Assembly (NCBI GenBank): GCA_024036415.1
Contig: JAMWET010001661.1
Span: 1,178,001-1,242,000 of the forward strand
Length of the DNA stretch: 64,000 bases
Source of the DNA: Prochilodus magdalenae
Lineage: Eukaryota; Chordata; Actinopteri; Characiformes; Prochilodontidae
Direction: 5' to 3'
In this document: positions 1-11,117 of the stretch, piece by piece
Numbering within the stretch: the first letter of the stretch is position 1
Layout: each line of letters starts with the position of its first letter
The notes under the pieces: generated by a model
Told to the model about the DNA's origin: nothing
Database searches by the model: none
The model's input: the letters and a program-made list of their open reading frames with translations, nothing else
Made by a program: the position numbers and the translations under genes

Positions 1-1700
1 CTGGATTGAAATCATACCACAATTTTTACAATCAGGCTGTAAACACCACACACACTGCAGATTCATACTGGATTAAAAAAGGCAGGCCTTGCCATAAATC
101 ACTGAAATTACAGAACTTCGCGTAAAGAAACGCAGCTCCAGTAGAGCTTTACTGTGATAGAGAGAGCAGAACAGACAGGAAGACACTGTCATATTTTTGG
201 CATTGTAACAAGAGGAATTTCAAACAAAAGCACCATCAACAAAGCAAGACCACACCGACTTACACAAATGTTCAAGCACACAGTTTGTTTATCAGTCTCT
301 GTTTGCAATCTCGCAGCTGTTCCTGGCTATGGTGCTGTTTCAGACATGCTGGATAGGATCTATACATAAACAATGACACATAAACAAAATGACTGCGCAA
401 TCTGCCCCACAAATATCTGCACTGTCCACTTTATTAGAAACACCTTCCTGGTACTATCTGGTCCGCAGCGGAACTCATTTTCAGACCAGGAGTCAAACGA
501 TGCAGACCAGCTCACCTCAAATTTTTTTCAAATATCAAATCATGCTATTGATCTGCAATGTCATTACACAAGACTCCAGCCCACAGCAGCGCAGTCATCA
601 GCCCACATTCCAACACTTCTGCCCTGACACGAAACAATAGGAACCAAACAGAAAGCTGGATTCACAAAAAACGCAACCACCACTAACCATCAATCGTGGG
701 TCCACACAGCACAGTTTCTACCCAGAGAGGATGACAAAATGAAGTTAAAATCAGACAGTGGAGATGAACAAACACAAGGAGAAACAACACAGCAAACTTT
801 AAAGGACTTCACTGAAGGCAAAATTCATAACGTCAAAGTAGCTATGAAACATATAGTTTGTGTCTCGCCTGAAATGACTTACACTAAAGTGAAGGCAGCC
901 ACTTAACATTTTCACAAAGCCAATTTTAGCCTGTTTAGTAAAATGGCACAATGTATCATGTAAGTGTCACCGGGGAAAAAGACGCACACCAAATGACAAA
1001 ATACTTTTTAGGGTATTTTATTCCGATAGATCCCTCTCTAGGGATTTTATGAGATGTTATATAGAAAATGTATGTTAAATGATCAGCAATGAAAATAAAG
1101 AGCAGCAGTAAGTCACTGGCTACTTACAATTAGCCTCAAAAGTAACACTTATGCCACAGGAGTATAACTTTTTGTAGACTCCAATTGCTGGATGCAATTC
1201 TACTCAAAATAGGCATAAAAAAATAAAAGTACACAATGTACACAAAATCAGTCAAAACACAGTACAGTAATTGGTAGTGGCACTATAAACACAGAATGGA
1301 AAATTTAAATCACATTAGTATAGTTACAATTCTCAGAACGATTTTACTCTTTTTTACTAATCTCCCCTAAATTTACACATCCTTGTTCAACAGTCTCATG
1401 TCATCAGGTGATATTAGAGAAAACAGCTTCTTAGATTTTACAAGGATGCCTCTGGATGCACTAATATTTATGGACAATGGCGAATCCCAAAAATCGCTAG
1501 CTTTAGCATTGCTTATCTGTCCCTGCTACAAGCCCCACCCTTTCCTCTTGCAGCGCGCCAGCAGGTTAGACAGAGACTCTTAAAGGTACAGCCACACCCT
1601 AGTTATTTGTACATAGTTCACCACCTGGCTACATAAGTGTTTAATTTGAAGAGCTCAAAGTATAAATTACTTTTAGACACGGTAGCCTCTTTTGTGAATT
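1..1700. other. No recognised gene; unique AT-rich DNA
   Basis: I see no gene or full repeat here. Short open frames between 154 and 640 lack recognisable domains and overlap each other in different frames, as expected by chance. A fragment resembling the dispersed motif ccactttattagaaacacc lies at about 424-442, the same motif that clusters near 3.5-3.9 kb. The sequence from 1490 to 1600 is slightly richer in G+C but shows nothing I can name. Confidence 0.5.
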
Positions 1701-1714
1701 CCAGTTACACCTTA

Positions 1715-3104
1715 CGTGGCTTGCAAAAGTATTCATAACCCTTGAACTTCACATTTTGTCACTTTACAACCACAAACTTAAAAGTATTTTATTGAGATTT
1801 TAAGTGATGGACCAACACAAAGTAGCAAATAATTGTAAAAAATAAAAGTAGCAAATAATACATGATTTTCAAAATTTTAATCAAATAAAAATCAGATAGT
1901 TTACTCTGAGACCCCTAAATAAAATCCAGTGCATTCAGTTGCCTTCAGAAGTCACTTAATTAGTTAATAGAGTCCAGCTGTGTGTAATTTACTATCAGTA
2001 TGAATACACCTGCTCTGAGAAGGCCTCAGTGGTTTGTTAGAGAGCACTAGTAAACAAACAGCATCATGAAGACCAAAGAACTCACCAGACAGGTCAGAGA
2101 TAAGTTGTGGAGAAGTTTAAAGCAGGGTTAGGTTATAAAAACATATCCCAAGCTTTGAGCATTCCAAAGAGCACTGTTCAATCCATCACCCAATAATGGA
2201 AAGAGTATAATACAACTGCAAACCTACCAAGACATGGCTGTTCACCCGAACTTTTAGATTGAGCAAGGAGAGCACTGGTCAGAGAAGCAGCCAAGAGGCC
2301 CATGGTCACTCTGGAGGAGCTGCAGAAATCCACAGGTCAGGTGGATAACTATAAGTCATGCACTCCGCAAATCTGGCCTTTATGGAAGAGTGGCAGGAAG
2401 AAAACCATTGTTAAAAAAAAGACATAAGAAGTGCCGCTTGCAGTTTGCCACAAGCCATGTAGGGGACACAGCAAACATGTGGAAGAAGGTGCTGTGGTCA
2501 GATGAGACCAAAGCTGAACCTTTTGGCCTAAATGCAAAGCGCTATGTGTGGTGCAAAAGTAACACTGCTTATCACCCTGAACACACCATCCCCACTGTAA
2601 AACACGGTGGTGGCAGCATCATGCTGTGGGGATGCTCTTGTTCAGCAGGGACAGGGAAGCTGGTCAGAGTTGATGGTAAGATGGATGGAGCTAAATACAG
2701 TGCAATCCTGTTAGAAAACCTGTTGGAGGCTGCAAAAGACTTGAGACTGGAAAGAAGATTCACCTTCCAGCTAGACAATTACCCTAAACATACAGCCAGA
2801 GCTACAGTGAAATGGTTTAGATCAAAGAAAATTCATGTGTTAGAATGGCCTAGTCCAGACCTAAATCCCATTGAGCATCTGTGGCAAGACATAAAACTTG
2901 CTGTTCACAGACGCTCTCCATCCAACCTGGCTGAACTTGAGCTATTTTGCAAAGAAGAATGGGCAAAAATTCCACTTTACAATTATTTGCTACTTTGTGT
3001 TGGTCTATCACTTAAAATCTCAATAAAATACATTTAAGTTTGTGGTTGTAAGGTGGCAAAATGTGAAAAGGTTCAAGGGGTATGAATACGTTTGCAAGCC
3101 ACTG
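1715..3104 (+). mobile_element. Tc1-like DNA transposon, decayed, both ITRs present
   Basis: A cut-and-paste Tc1/mariner element of about 1.39 kb, shorter than the usual 1.6 kb. The left inverted repeat starts at gtggcttgcaaaagtattc (1716) and runs to about 1830. The right one runs from about 2978 and ends in tttgcaagccactg. They are long (over 100 bp) and clearly complementary, including the shared stretch around tttgtgttggtc. A TA at 1713-1714 fits the expected TA target site; the left tip has lost the A of the usual CAGTGGC, and the right flank reads TG then TA, so that side is altered. The transposase between the ITRs is broken (separate entry), and its 3' end runs straight into the right ITR because the C-terminal part is deleted. 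Confidence 0.93.
2066..3037 (+). pseudogene. Tc1-like transposase pseudogene
   Basis: Former DDE transposase that would bind the ITRs and move the element. The likely start is the ATG at 2066 (MKTKELTRQVRDKLW), the N-terminal helix-turn-helix region, but a TAG at 2129-2131 stops it after 21 codons and frames shift further on. The readable part, about 2390-3037, contains WSDET (first catalytic Asp), then LDNYPKH (second Asp) and NPIEHLW (catalytic Glu). Only 32 residues separate the second Asp from the Glu where this family has 34; the usual WPSQSPDLNP reads WPSPDLNP, so a 6-bp in-frame loss has removed two residues. The last residues (from about LYNYLL) come from the right ITR, so the true C-terminus is missing. 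Not functional. Antisense frames at 2349-2537 and 2572-2778 are shadows. Confidence 0.92.
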
Positions 3105-3519
3105 TGTATCTGACTGATGAGTTTCCTCTTTGTAAAGCTAGTTCTGAGAAATAAAGTGGTAAGAAAGAGGGTTGTTTAGGAGGCAGTCTACGCAGTGACT
3201 GACTCGCTCCTTAGTCACTCGAACTGAGCTTGGAAATGGCTGTTCTCTGTGATCAAGTTCCTCATATTACAGATTAATTTGGTACATTTTGCCACCTTTG
3301 ATCAAGTGCTGCTTAGTTGCCCAGTAGACCTAAATGGATATGCTGAGCCCTGCTTTGATAGTACATTCATAGTTTGAGTGTTCTTGTGTTTATTTGCACA
3401 AGGTAATTCATTAGCATGCAGTAAACAGCCCACTTTACGGAGTCACCAGGAATTCTCCTGACTCTTCCCATTTACTCAGTTCAATCCACTTTAATGAAAA
3501 GACCATATTTGTAATTTTA
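3105..3519. other. No recognised feature
   Basis: Unique sequence between the Tc1 element and the repeat cluster; no open frame or repeat that I recognise. Confidence 0.5.
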
Positions 3520-3900
3520 CTATCTGGCCACTTTATAAGAAACACCGACTTTGAGCTTTCACTATCTGGCCACTTTAACTAGTACTTCCAATCACCATCC
3601 ACCTTATTAAAAAACACCCACCTTATACTTTATACTTTAATTTACTGGCCACTTTAACCTCCTGAGACCCCTGCGTCCTCATATGAGGACATTACATTTC
3701 TGCTTCTCTGCATCTTGATACTTTTTGAAATGTTGACCCTTTGGCCTCATATGAGGACACTGTTTTTGCCAAAACAACTTCCTGTATAAAGACAACGTTT
3801 AGTTTTTAAACTTGTTAGTTCCTACTAATCACAAATGGCTAGGGGAAATTAAAATTGCACCAACCAACTTCCACTATCTGGCCACTTTATTGGAAACACC
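3520..3900 (+). repeat. Cluster of 'ctggccactttattagaaacacc'-type dispersed repeats
   Basis: Five imperfect copies of a motif like ctatctggccactttat followed by (t/a)ngaaacacc occur near 3525, 3560, 3590, 3645 and 3870. Similar single copies are at about 424, 12560-12640 and 15205. The motif is common in fish genomes, but I cannot assign it with certainty to a transposon superfamily. Between the last copies lies a segment with two CATATG-centred palindromes (separate entry). Confidence 0.55.
3675..3756. repeat. Paired CATATG-centred palindromes
   Basis: A perfect 16-bp palindrome, gtcctcatatgaggac, lies at 3675-3690. A 12-bp core of the same palindrome, cctcatatgagg, lies at 3745-3756, with ggacac following. 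The flanks (cctgagacccctgcg before, cattacatttctgctt after) resemble a dispersed fish repeat whose class I do not know. Confidence 0.6.
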
Positions 3901-6415
3901 TAACTTGAACTTGTGAACCATCTGTAGATGGGATAAACCAGTCATAAACACTATGTATCGTGTACAAGAACACAACCATAGTTAACTAGCAGTTTGGCAT
4001 GTTAACTACTTACATGTCTCAGGCCGGAAAAAGATACACATACTCATATCCAAACATTCAGCAAACCCTCACAGACCAGTCAGATAATCCAGGTATGACC
4101 AAACTCACACAAAAACCTGTCATTAGCTATCAGTCTTTAGGCCTTATTTTACAAACAAAGGGTTAAAACAGCAACATAATTCAGCCAGAGGATAGAATTC
4201 TCAAATGATTCCTATCTCCCTGTCCATAGCTGTATAATCTATTATAAACCAGCTATAACCAAAATCTTCAAAATCAGCCCAAATCCACTTGCTATATTAT
4301 AAGTGAGCAATAAGCTAATATTAGCTTTCTGCTTATTATAAACACATTGTTAAAAAAGTAAAAGTGACACATTAGAACACTCATGCAACTCAAATTTAAC
4401 TCAACTGAAATGGGAAGCAAATAAAGAATTTTTACTTAATAATAAGCCATAACCACCAAATTAGTTAGCTTTATGTAGGTAAGAATGTACAATGATGCAG
4501 GTTCTTTTTCATGCAAACACTTTTTATCACCTTCACAAATATAAATATATGGTCTGCAGTGCCCAAACTTTTGCATAAAAATGCATAGAATATAAATACA
4601 CAATACACACAATATGAATACTTTAGGATATTAAAATTTTTTTTTGGTAAGCCTATATTAGCTGTATGGGTACCCTGGCATGTGGGTGACGTTGAATGGT
4701 TTTGACTTCACTTCCAGACGGCTCTGTGTCTGTGGCCACTGCAGAGGGTCATTAGAGTGATGACAGAAGCGTGTGTGAATATCTGATAGCAGAACCCTGG
4801 GCAGGGCCTAATGCCCATTTGAAAAACTCTGAAATTGGCAGAACCCAGTGAATCATGAGACTTCCATAATTGAATCAAGGCCTCGCTTCATGAGGTCTAT
4901 TTAGAGCCGCCCATGTGGAGACACAGGCCATCATGATGCTGATGTAATCAGTCCATTTTAGAGCCTTGCGCTCGCATTAGGACATTCTAAGATGTTTCTG
5001 AACACTCCGGCACCAAGTCGCCAAAACAAATCCGACACTTTTCTGTAAGGACCTACTTTCTGCAACTATACAAGCGGCTTTGTGGCGTCAAGATAGATGG
5101 ATAGAGAAATGGATGAATTAATGGATATGATTTGATCATTTGTGCAACAACACATAGAAAAATACTGTGCTAATTGTCCCGTGAAAAAAAAAAAAAAACA
5201 TCTAAGAAAAAGGTATTTATGTTAACTGGATTGTTTGTTGGAGCATCTGCCCAAATGTCTTTCTACACTTCTACGTTTATGATAACGTAAATGATCACAA
5301 ATTTAGCATTTGGCATGTGGCAACATCCTGACCACTACCTGGGATAACATAGCACCTACTAACACTCTAGGAAATCATAATAGCCATCTGGCAATATCCT
5401 AGCAACTACTTAGCAACCATTCAAAGCAGAGGTCTTCAACTTGAGACACCCAAACAATGCACGTTTTAGCTCATCTAATTTGAGTGGAACAAGTTGGTGG
5501 AGGCCTGTAGACCAGTTGACCTCTGACTAACAGACTAGAGAAATGCCCTGGCACAGCTTTAGAAAAGAACTGGGTTATGTATTTTAATGCATTATCAAAC
5601 TGTACCGGTATGTGGCAATGTCTCATACTAACCCTTGACTGAAAATAAACTAATATAAAATTTTATATAGCACTCAGCTCTATCACGTTCTACAGTTTCA
5701 CCTTAGACTGAATGTATAACTTGCTATAATTGTAGGTACTGTGTATATAGTTGCATTCTACAGTTTCTCATTAGGTTTAATAAATAATGCAATGCAGCAA
5801 CACTTATTACTTAATTAACACTCATTAATCAATGCCACAAAAAACAGAAACTGGAAATATTAATAAACATGTTAATATCTAGGAACAGTTACTCTAGCTG
5901 ACTGCTGAAACATAAAACATGAGCCTGTGACTTGCTGAAAGTCAGTCTCGCAGTGCGGCCTCAAAATGCATTAGAGCTTTAAAAAAAGCTGGAGAAACCA
6001 AAACAATTTGATGACATCTTAATTAGAACTAATTTAAAACTTCCTAATTAACTTTTTCTTATTGAAATTGGCCCCCAGAGAACGAGCATAATGCATATGC
6101 CGCTGTAATTGTGCTAAATAGTCTTTAAATGCTATTAGAATTACAACCTCTACACAGACGCAGGCATAATCTTACACGCATACCCACTTGCACAAGAAAG
6201 GAGAAAAACAGACATTCCAAAACTAGAGTTACGGAGGAAATGGTACTCCTCACAGCCAACAAGAAGAACTGAAAGACTAACAAAACTGTGGCCCAACAGA
6301 TACAACAGCACTGTCTTCTTTGAGAAAAATGAGAAAATCAAGTTGCACTCTTGCCACAGGTGTTTCTGTCCATCTTTTCATTGTGAGAAGGGACCCAGTG
6401 TTGAGTCTAAAAGGA
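3901..6415. other. Mostly unremarkable; candidate conserved block at 4670-5030
   Basis: No gene is seen. The stretch 4670-5030 stands out as repeat-free, complex sequence of moderate G+C, with several TAAT/ATTA and TGATG motifs, unlike the AT-rich flanks. That is the look of a conserved non-coding element, but conservation cannot be tested here. A poly(A) run is at about 5185-5200. The rest is AT-rich unique DNA. Confidence 0.3.
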
Positions 6416-8452
6416 TGTCTATATGAGTATGAGTATCTAAACCTGGATTAATCACAGTCAGAGTATCTAAACCTGGATTAATCACATTCAGAGTATCTAA
6501 ACCTAGATTAATCACAGTCAGAGTATCTAAACCTGGATTAATCACATTCAGAGTATCTAAACCTGGATCAATCACTGTCATTTTATCTAAACCTGAATTA
6601 ATCACAGTCAGAGTATCTAAACCTAGATTAATCACAGTCAGAGTATCTAAACCTGGATTAATCAAAGCCTGAGTATCTAAAGCTTGATTAATCACATTCA
6701 AAGTAGCAAAACCTGGGTTAATCACAGTTGTACTATCTAAACCTGGATTAATTACTGTCATTTTATCTAAACCTGAATTAATCACAGTCAGAGTATCTAC
6801 ACCTAGATTAATCAAAGCCTGAGTATCTAAACCTACATTAATCACAGTCATTTTATGTAAACCTGCATTAATCAGTGTAGTAGCTAAACCTGGATTAACC
6901 ACAGTGTGAGTATTTGAATTTGGATGTATCACAATTTGAGTATCTAAACCTGGATTAATCAAAGCCTGAGTATCACGGGATTAATGCCAGAGTATCTAAA
7001 AATAGATTAATCACAGTCATAGTACCTAAACCTGGATCAATCACTGTCATTTTATCTAAACCTGAATTAATCACAGTCAGAGTATCTAAACCAAGAATAA
7101 TCACAGTCAAAGTATCTAAACCTGGATTAATCAAAGCCTGAGTATCTAAAGCTTGATTAATCACAGTCAGAGTATCTAAACCTGGATCAATCACTGTCAT
7201 TTTATCTAAACCTGAATTAATCACAGTCAGAGTATCTAAACCTAGATTAATCAAAGCCTGAGTATCTAAAGCTTGATTAATCACATTCAAAGTACCAAAA
7301 CCTGGGTTAATCACAGTTGTACTATCTAAACCTGGATTAATTACTGTCATTTTATCTAAACCTGAATTAATCACAGTCAGAGTATCTACACCTAGATTAA
7401 TCAAAGCCTGAGTATCTAAACCTACATTAATCACAGTCATTTTATGTAAACCTGCATTAATCAGTGTAGTAGCTAAACCTGGATTAACCACAGTGTGAGT
7501 ATTTGAATTTGGATGTATCACAATTTGAGTATCTAAACCTGGATTAATCAAAGCCTGAGTATCACGGGATTAATGCCAGAGTATCTAAAAATAGATTAAT
7601 CACAGTCATAGTACCTAAACCTGGATCAATCACTGTCATTTTATCTAAACCTGAATTAATCACAGTCAGAGTATCTAAACCAAGAATAATCACAGTCAAA
7701 GTATCTAAACCTGGATTAATCAAAGCCTGAGTATCTAAAGCTTGATTAATCACAGTCAGAGTATCTAAACCTGGATCAATCACTGTCATTTTATCTAAAC
7801 CTGAATTAATCACAGTCAGAGTATCTAAACCTAGATTAATCAAAGCCTGAGTATCTAAAGCTTGATTAATCACATTCAAAGTACCAAAACCTGGGTTAAT
7901 CACAGTTGTACTATCTAAACCTGGATTAATTACTGTCATTTTATCTAAACCTGAATTAATCACAGTCAGAGTATCTACACCTAGATTAATCAAAGCCTGA
8001 GTATCTAAACCTACATTAATCACAGTCATTTTATGTAAACCTGCATTAATCAGTGTAGTAGCTAAACCTGGATTAACCACAGTGTGAGTATTTGAATTTG
8101 GATGTATCACAATTTGAGTATCTAAACCTGGATTAATCAAAGCCTGAGTTTCACTGGATTAAAGCCTGAGTATCTAAAAATAGATTAATTACAGTCAGAG
8201 TATCTAAACCTGGATTAATCACAGTCAGAGTATCCAAACCTGGATTAATCACAGTCAGAGTATCCAAACCTGGATTAATCAAAGCCTGAGTTTCACTGGA
8301 TTAAAGCCCGAGTATCTAAAAATAGATTAATCACAGTCAGAGTATCTAAACCTGGATTAATCACAGCCTGAGTATCTAAACCTGGATTAATCACAGTCAG
8401 AGTATCTAAACCTGGATTAATCAAAGCCTGAGTATCTAAAGCTGAATTAATT
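6416..8452. repeat. 30-bp minisatellite array, about 2 kb
   Basis: Tandem array of a 30-bp unit close to atcacagtcagagtatctaa plus acctggatta. More than 60 units are present, with variants that recur in a fixed order (for example the tcactgtcattttatct and atcaaagcctgagtatct versions). Because 30 is divisible by three, the minus strand stays open over long distances and would read repeated NPGLDTLTVI. Three such frames of 192-194 residues (6378-6962, 6973-7551, 7562-8140) start only at non-ATG codons and are broken at the same odd unit each time. I treat them as a by-product of the repeat and not as a protein. Confidence 0.95.
6972..8149. repeat. 589-bp higher-order repeat, two identical copies
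   Basis: Within the minisatellite, 6972-7560 and 7561-8149 are two copies of a 589-bp block. Reading them side by side I find no difference. Each starts with atcacgggattaatgcc and holds 19 units of 30 bp plus 19 extra bases. A related copy covers about 6658-6971, with few changes (one is agtagc for agtacc near 6705). Upstream of that the unit order differs. Shortened, diverged relatives of the block start, tttcactggattaaagcc, appear at about 8149 and 8291. Confidence 0.93.
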
Positions 8453-9204
8453 ACTAGATTAACAGAGAAAGCTCATAAAACCTTAGACTGAAATCTGAAT
8501 GGGTTGTACAAACATTAGAAACGTCTGTAAGACACGTGATGCACCATAAGTTCATGGTGTGTGTGATATAAGCCTACTAGCGCGTATGTGCACTCTGAGC
8601 TACTACACTCACTCTGAGAAATGACTCCTCGGTCACATCATCGTTTGGAGTGGGTGAAATAGCGACATTTGTCACTCGGATCAGCGTGACATGAGCTTTG
8701 ACTGATTCTGCCTGTGAGGAGCCGAAGAGATTCTGCTGTCATCTGCCATCTGCTCCCAAACTCTGCGCTCACTTCATTTCTGCACGAAGTAAAGAGGAAA
8801 CAGAAAAGATATTTATATTTCAGCTTGAGGTGTGGAGGCAAAAACAATATAGCATCACAACAGACATGCCCAACAGGCCCACACTCAAGGTCAGGCGGGT
8901 GTGCGTCACTTCAAATGACAAGAAAATAAAGTGTTACTGAGTGAAATCATCTTAATTTTAGTCAAAGCATCAAATACCAGAATGTTGTAATATGAATTAT
9001 TTTGAGATAATACAATGACACAGTGCATTTTTGAAGATACCAATAAGGTGACAGAGTTAGAAAATGTTATTTGCTTAAGTAGGTAACACAACAGTAAGTG
9101 TCAGACTGCAAAGCTATACAGAAGGAAGATAAAGGTGAAAATAAGTTATGGAAAACTGTCGACTGATATGCGTAATATTTATTCTGATTCTGAGTTACTC
9201 CATG
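8453..9204. other. No recognised feature
   Basis: Unique DNA. Overlapping open frames near 8638-8940 on both strands have no recognisable motif and are probably chance frames. Confidence 0.45.
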
Positions 9205-9545
9205 ACAATCTGTCTTAACACTATTGCTGTCTTGTCGACATGGTGTTAAATGCGGTCATTGTAACGGTCTGCATGCATGTAGTCCTTTGTCGTGCAGCCA
9301 TTTCCCAATAGTGTTGGCACCAACTGGACGACTTTCGGAGGGCATCACTGCTTGCTGAATGTCCGCAATCGTGGCTCTTGGGTCAGTCAGGTACAGCAAT
9401 AGGTCTTTATAGTGACCCATCTTTGCTTACATCAGATGTGCGGCAGAGTGTGAAACTTTAGTCATTTGTATGTCTTACAATGTCAAACCTACCTACCAAG
9501 TTTCATTCCTGTCAGTTGATTCCTTCTGAGTGCAACTACTCCTTT
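9205..9545 (-). mobile_element. Tc1-like remnant, family A copy 1
   Basis: A degraded piece of a Tc1-like transposon on the minus strand. It shares with 17890-18420 and 55985-56400 the blocks gtaacggtctgcatgcatgt, gtcctttgtcgtgcagcca, gtgcggcagagtgtgaaac and the downstream gtttcattcctgtcagttga. Reverse translation gives a Tc1-like segment with P.GANTIGKWLHDKGLHACRP, resembling the linker before the catalytic domain. No inverted repeat or open frame survives. Confidence 0.7.
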
Positions 9546-9939
9546 GATGATGAGTGTATGATCATAATAATGATGACAACAACCTCACTGATATAAATTC
9601 AGTGCCTGCCACCAAAAGTGTCTGTAAAAGCCATCTTTTATTGCTAATCTCTCATATCTTTCATTTAAAACATGAATGACAATCTATCCTCTAACCCGCT
9701 CAGAAACCTAAATTTTATCATGAAATAAATAAAAGAAATAATAGGAATCTGCTATAAAGAGAGCATGTTGACCCCACACACAATGAGGTTGACTGGACTG
9801 AACGCACACACACATAACCTCATCTTTTAAATCTGTCTACACATAAAACTTAAAGTATACAATGTTTACATGTATACCAAATATGGAAATAACTGCTGCT
9901 AAAAACAATGTTCATCTTTAAAAAAAAAAAATGGACATA
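9546..9939. other. No recognised feature
   Basis: AT-rich unique DNA; nothing recognised. Confidence 0.45.
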
Positions 9940-10156
9940 ACTGCACCTTACTGCTCACACTACCAGTGGGCTATCTGCACTGTCCCCTCCCTGTATTTAT
10001 TGTTTGCTGTTTTGTATATTGTAAATTGTCTTGTGTGTTATTGTATTTATTGTTCTATGTAGCACCTTGGTCCTGGAGGAACGTTGTTTTGTTTCACGGT
10101 GTACTGTACACCACCGTATATGGTTGAAATGACAATAAAAACTACTTGACTTGACG
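9940..10156 (+). mobile_element. L2/Rex-type LINE 3' tail
   Basis: A 5'-truncated non-LTR retrotransposon of which only the 3' untranslated end is left. The diagnostic part is its terminus, tggttgaaatgacaataaaa followed by actacttgacttga, ending in a short tandem repeat and not poly(A), as in L2-like fish LINEs. The T-rich stretch with tgtatttattgttctatgta and ggtcctggaggaacg is typical of this tail. A related tail, on the other strand, lies at 42235-42330. Confidence 0.75.
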
Positions 10157-10164
10157 GTTCAGGT

Positions 10165-10452
10165 GGCAAAATAATCTCCAAAGATTTTCCAAAAAACTGA
10201 AGAACTGCAGACATTGGTTAAGTCTTGGGATCTGAGTATATCCCAAACTACAACAAGATGTCACTCACTCTGTTTGGGAGGATTGCCAGAGGAAAGCCTC
10301 TGCTTTCAAGAACCAACAAACTCAAGCCCCCACAGTTTGCAAGAAGCTTCTGAAACATACAGTTGGACCATGTTCTAGGGCTAGCTGAGACCAAAATATA
10401 GCCTTTTGGTTACAAACTCCAGAGGTGGACCCAAAGATAGTCATGCAAAAAA
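10165..10452 (+). mobile_element. Tc1-like transposase remnant
   Basis: Immediately after the LINE tail lies about 280 bp of decayed Tc1-like transposase in plus orientation. Recognisable stretches are ctgaagaactgcagacattg, ggaggattgccagaggaaag, tctcaagaaccaacaaactc in slightly altered form, and gaccatgttctagggctagc followed by gagaccaaaatatagccttt, the eroded counterpart of the catalytic 'SDETK.ELFG' segment. The first Asp region is damaged, and the element stops before a run of A near 10446. A chance antisense frame covers 10322-10624. Confidence 0.75.
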
Positions 10453-11117
10453 AAACAACAAAAAAAAACGTTATTTTATTATAAATTAAAGGTGCTAGTA
10501 AGCTAAAAGCAAAGTAAAAGGTGCTAGTAAGCGTCCCTTCAGAATTTGAGTTGAAAAAGAAAATATTAGTGCATTTAGTACACATATTATATGTTATATA
10601 TTTGCCTATTTGGCATGGCACCACCCATCATATGCAATTAAAACAAAATTCAGTTACATATGTCCACTTTAAGAGCCTGTTTAATTCTGGGAAATATCAT
10701 AAAAGATGGATAACGACAAAAATAATGATATACAGTGGCAGGTTTGGGCCAAAAAGCAAATTCAAACAATGCCGGCTGGCTCTGCAGGTAAGCTAATGAG
10801 CTATTACTAGGATTAACAAAAGAGCTGACACCAGAGTGTTAAGGTTTACACAAGAGTTAAAAGCAGAGCTAGCACTAACACTAATGTTAACACCAAAACA
10901 TTTATACTCAGGAAAAAGTCTACTTTAAAATGTCTGCAGGGTTGTCACACTGGAGGGTGCTCCTGAGCGAGGACAAAATGAATAGCTTCGTACTAAGCTA
11001 AATACACTCGCAGTGCCTTAGGTGCCAACCAGTCAGCACTCTGTAGCTATACTGCTAAACAATCAGCACTCAATAATAGTCATGCTAACCAATTCGTACT
11101 CAATATTAATATCATCA
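10453..11117. other. No gene; A-rich run and unique DNA
   Basis: An A-rich run (aaaaaaaacaac, then more A) sits at about 10445-10469. Beyond it the sequence is AT-rich with scattered gctaac/gctagc words. No feature is assigned. Confidence 0.4.

Noticed and set aside
6378..8140. Three long minus-strand frames of about 192 residues with NPGLDTLTVI-type repeats
   Set aside because: They arise because the 30-bp repeat period is divisible by three; they lack ATG starts, and each is broken at the same point by the 589-bp block.
6416..8452. CRISPR-like appearance of regular repeats
   Set aside because: Units are contiguous variants without unique spacers, and the genomic context is vertebrate.
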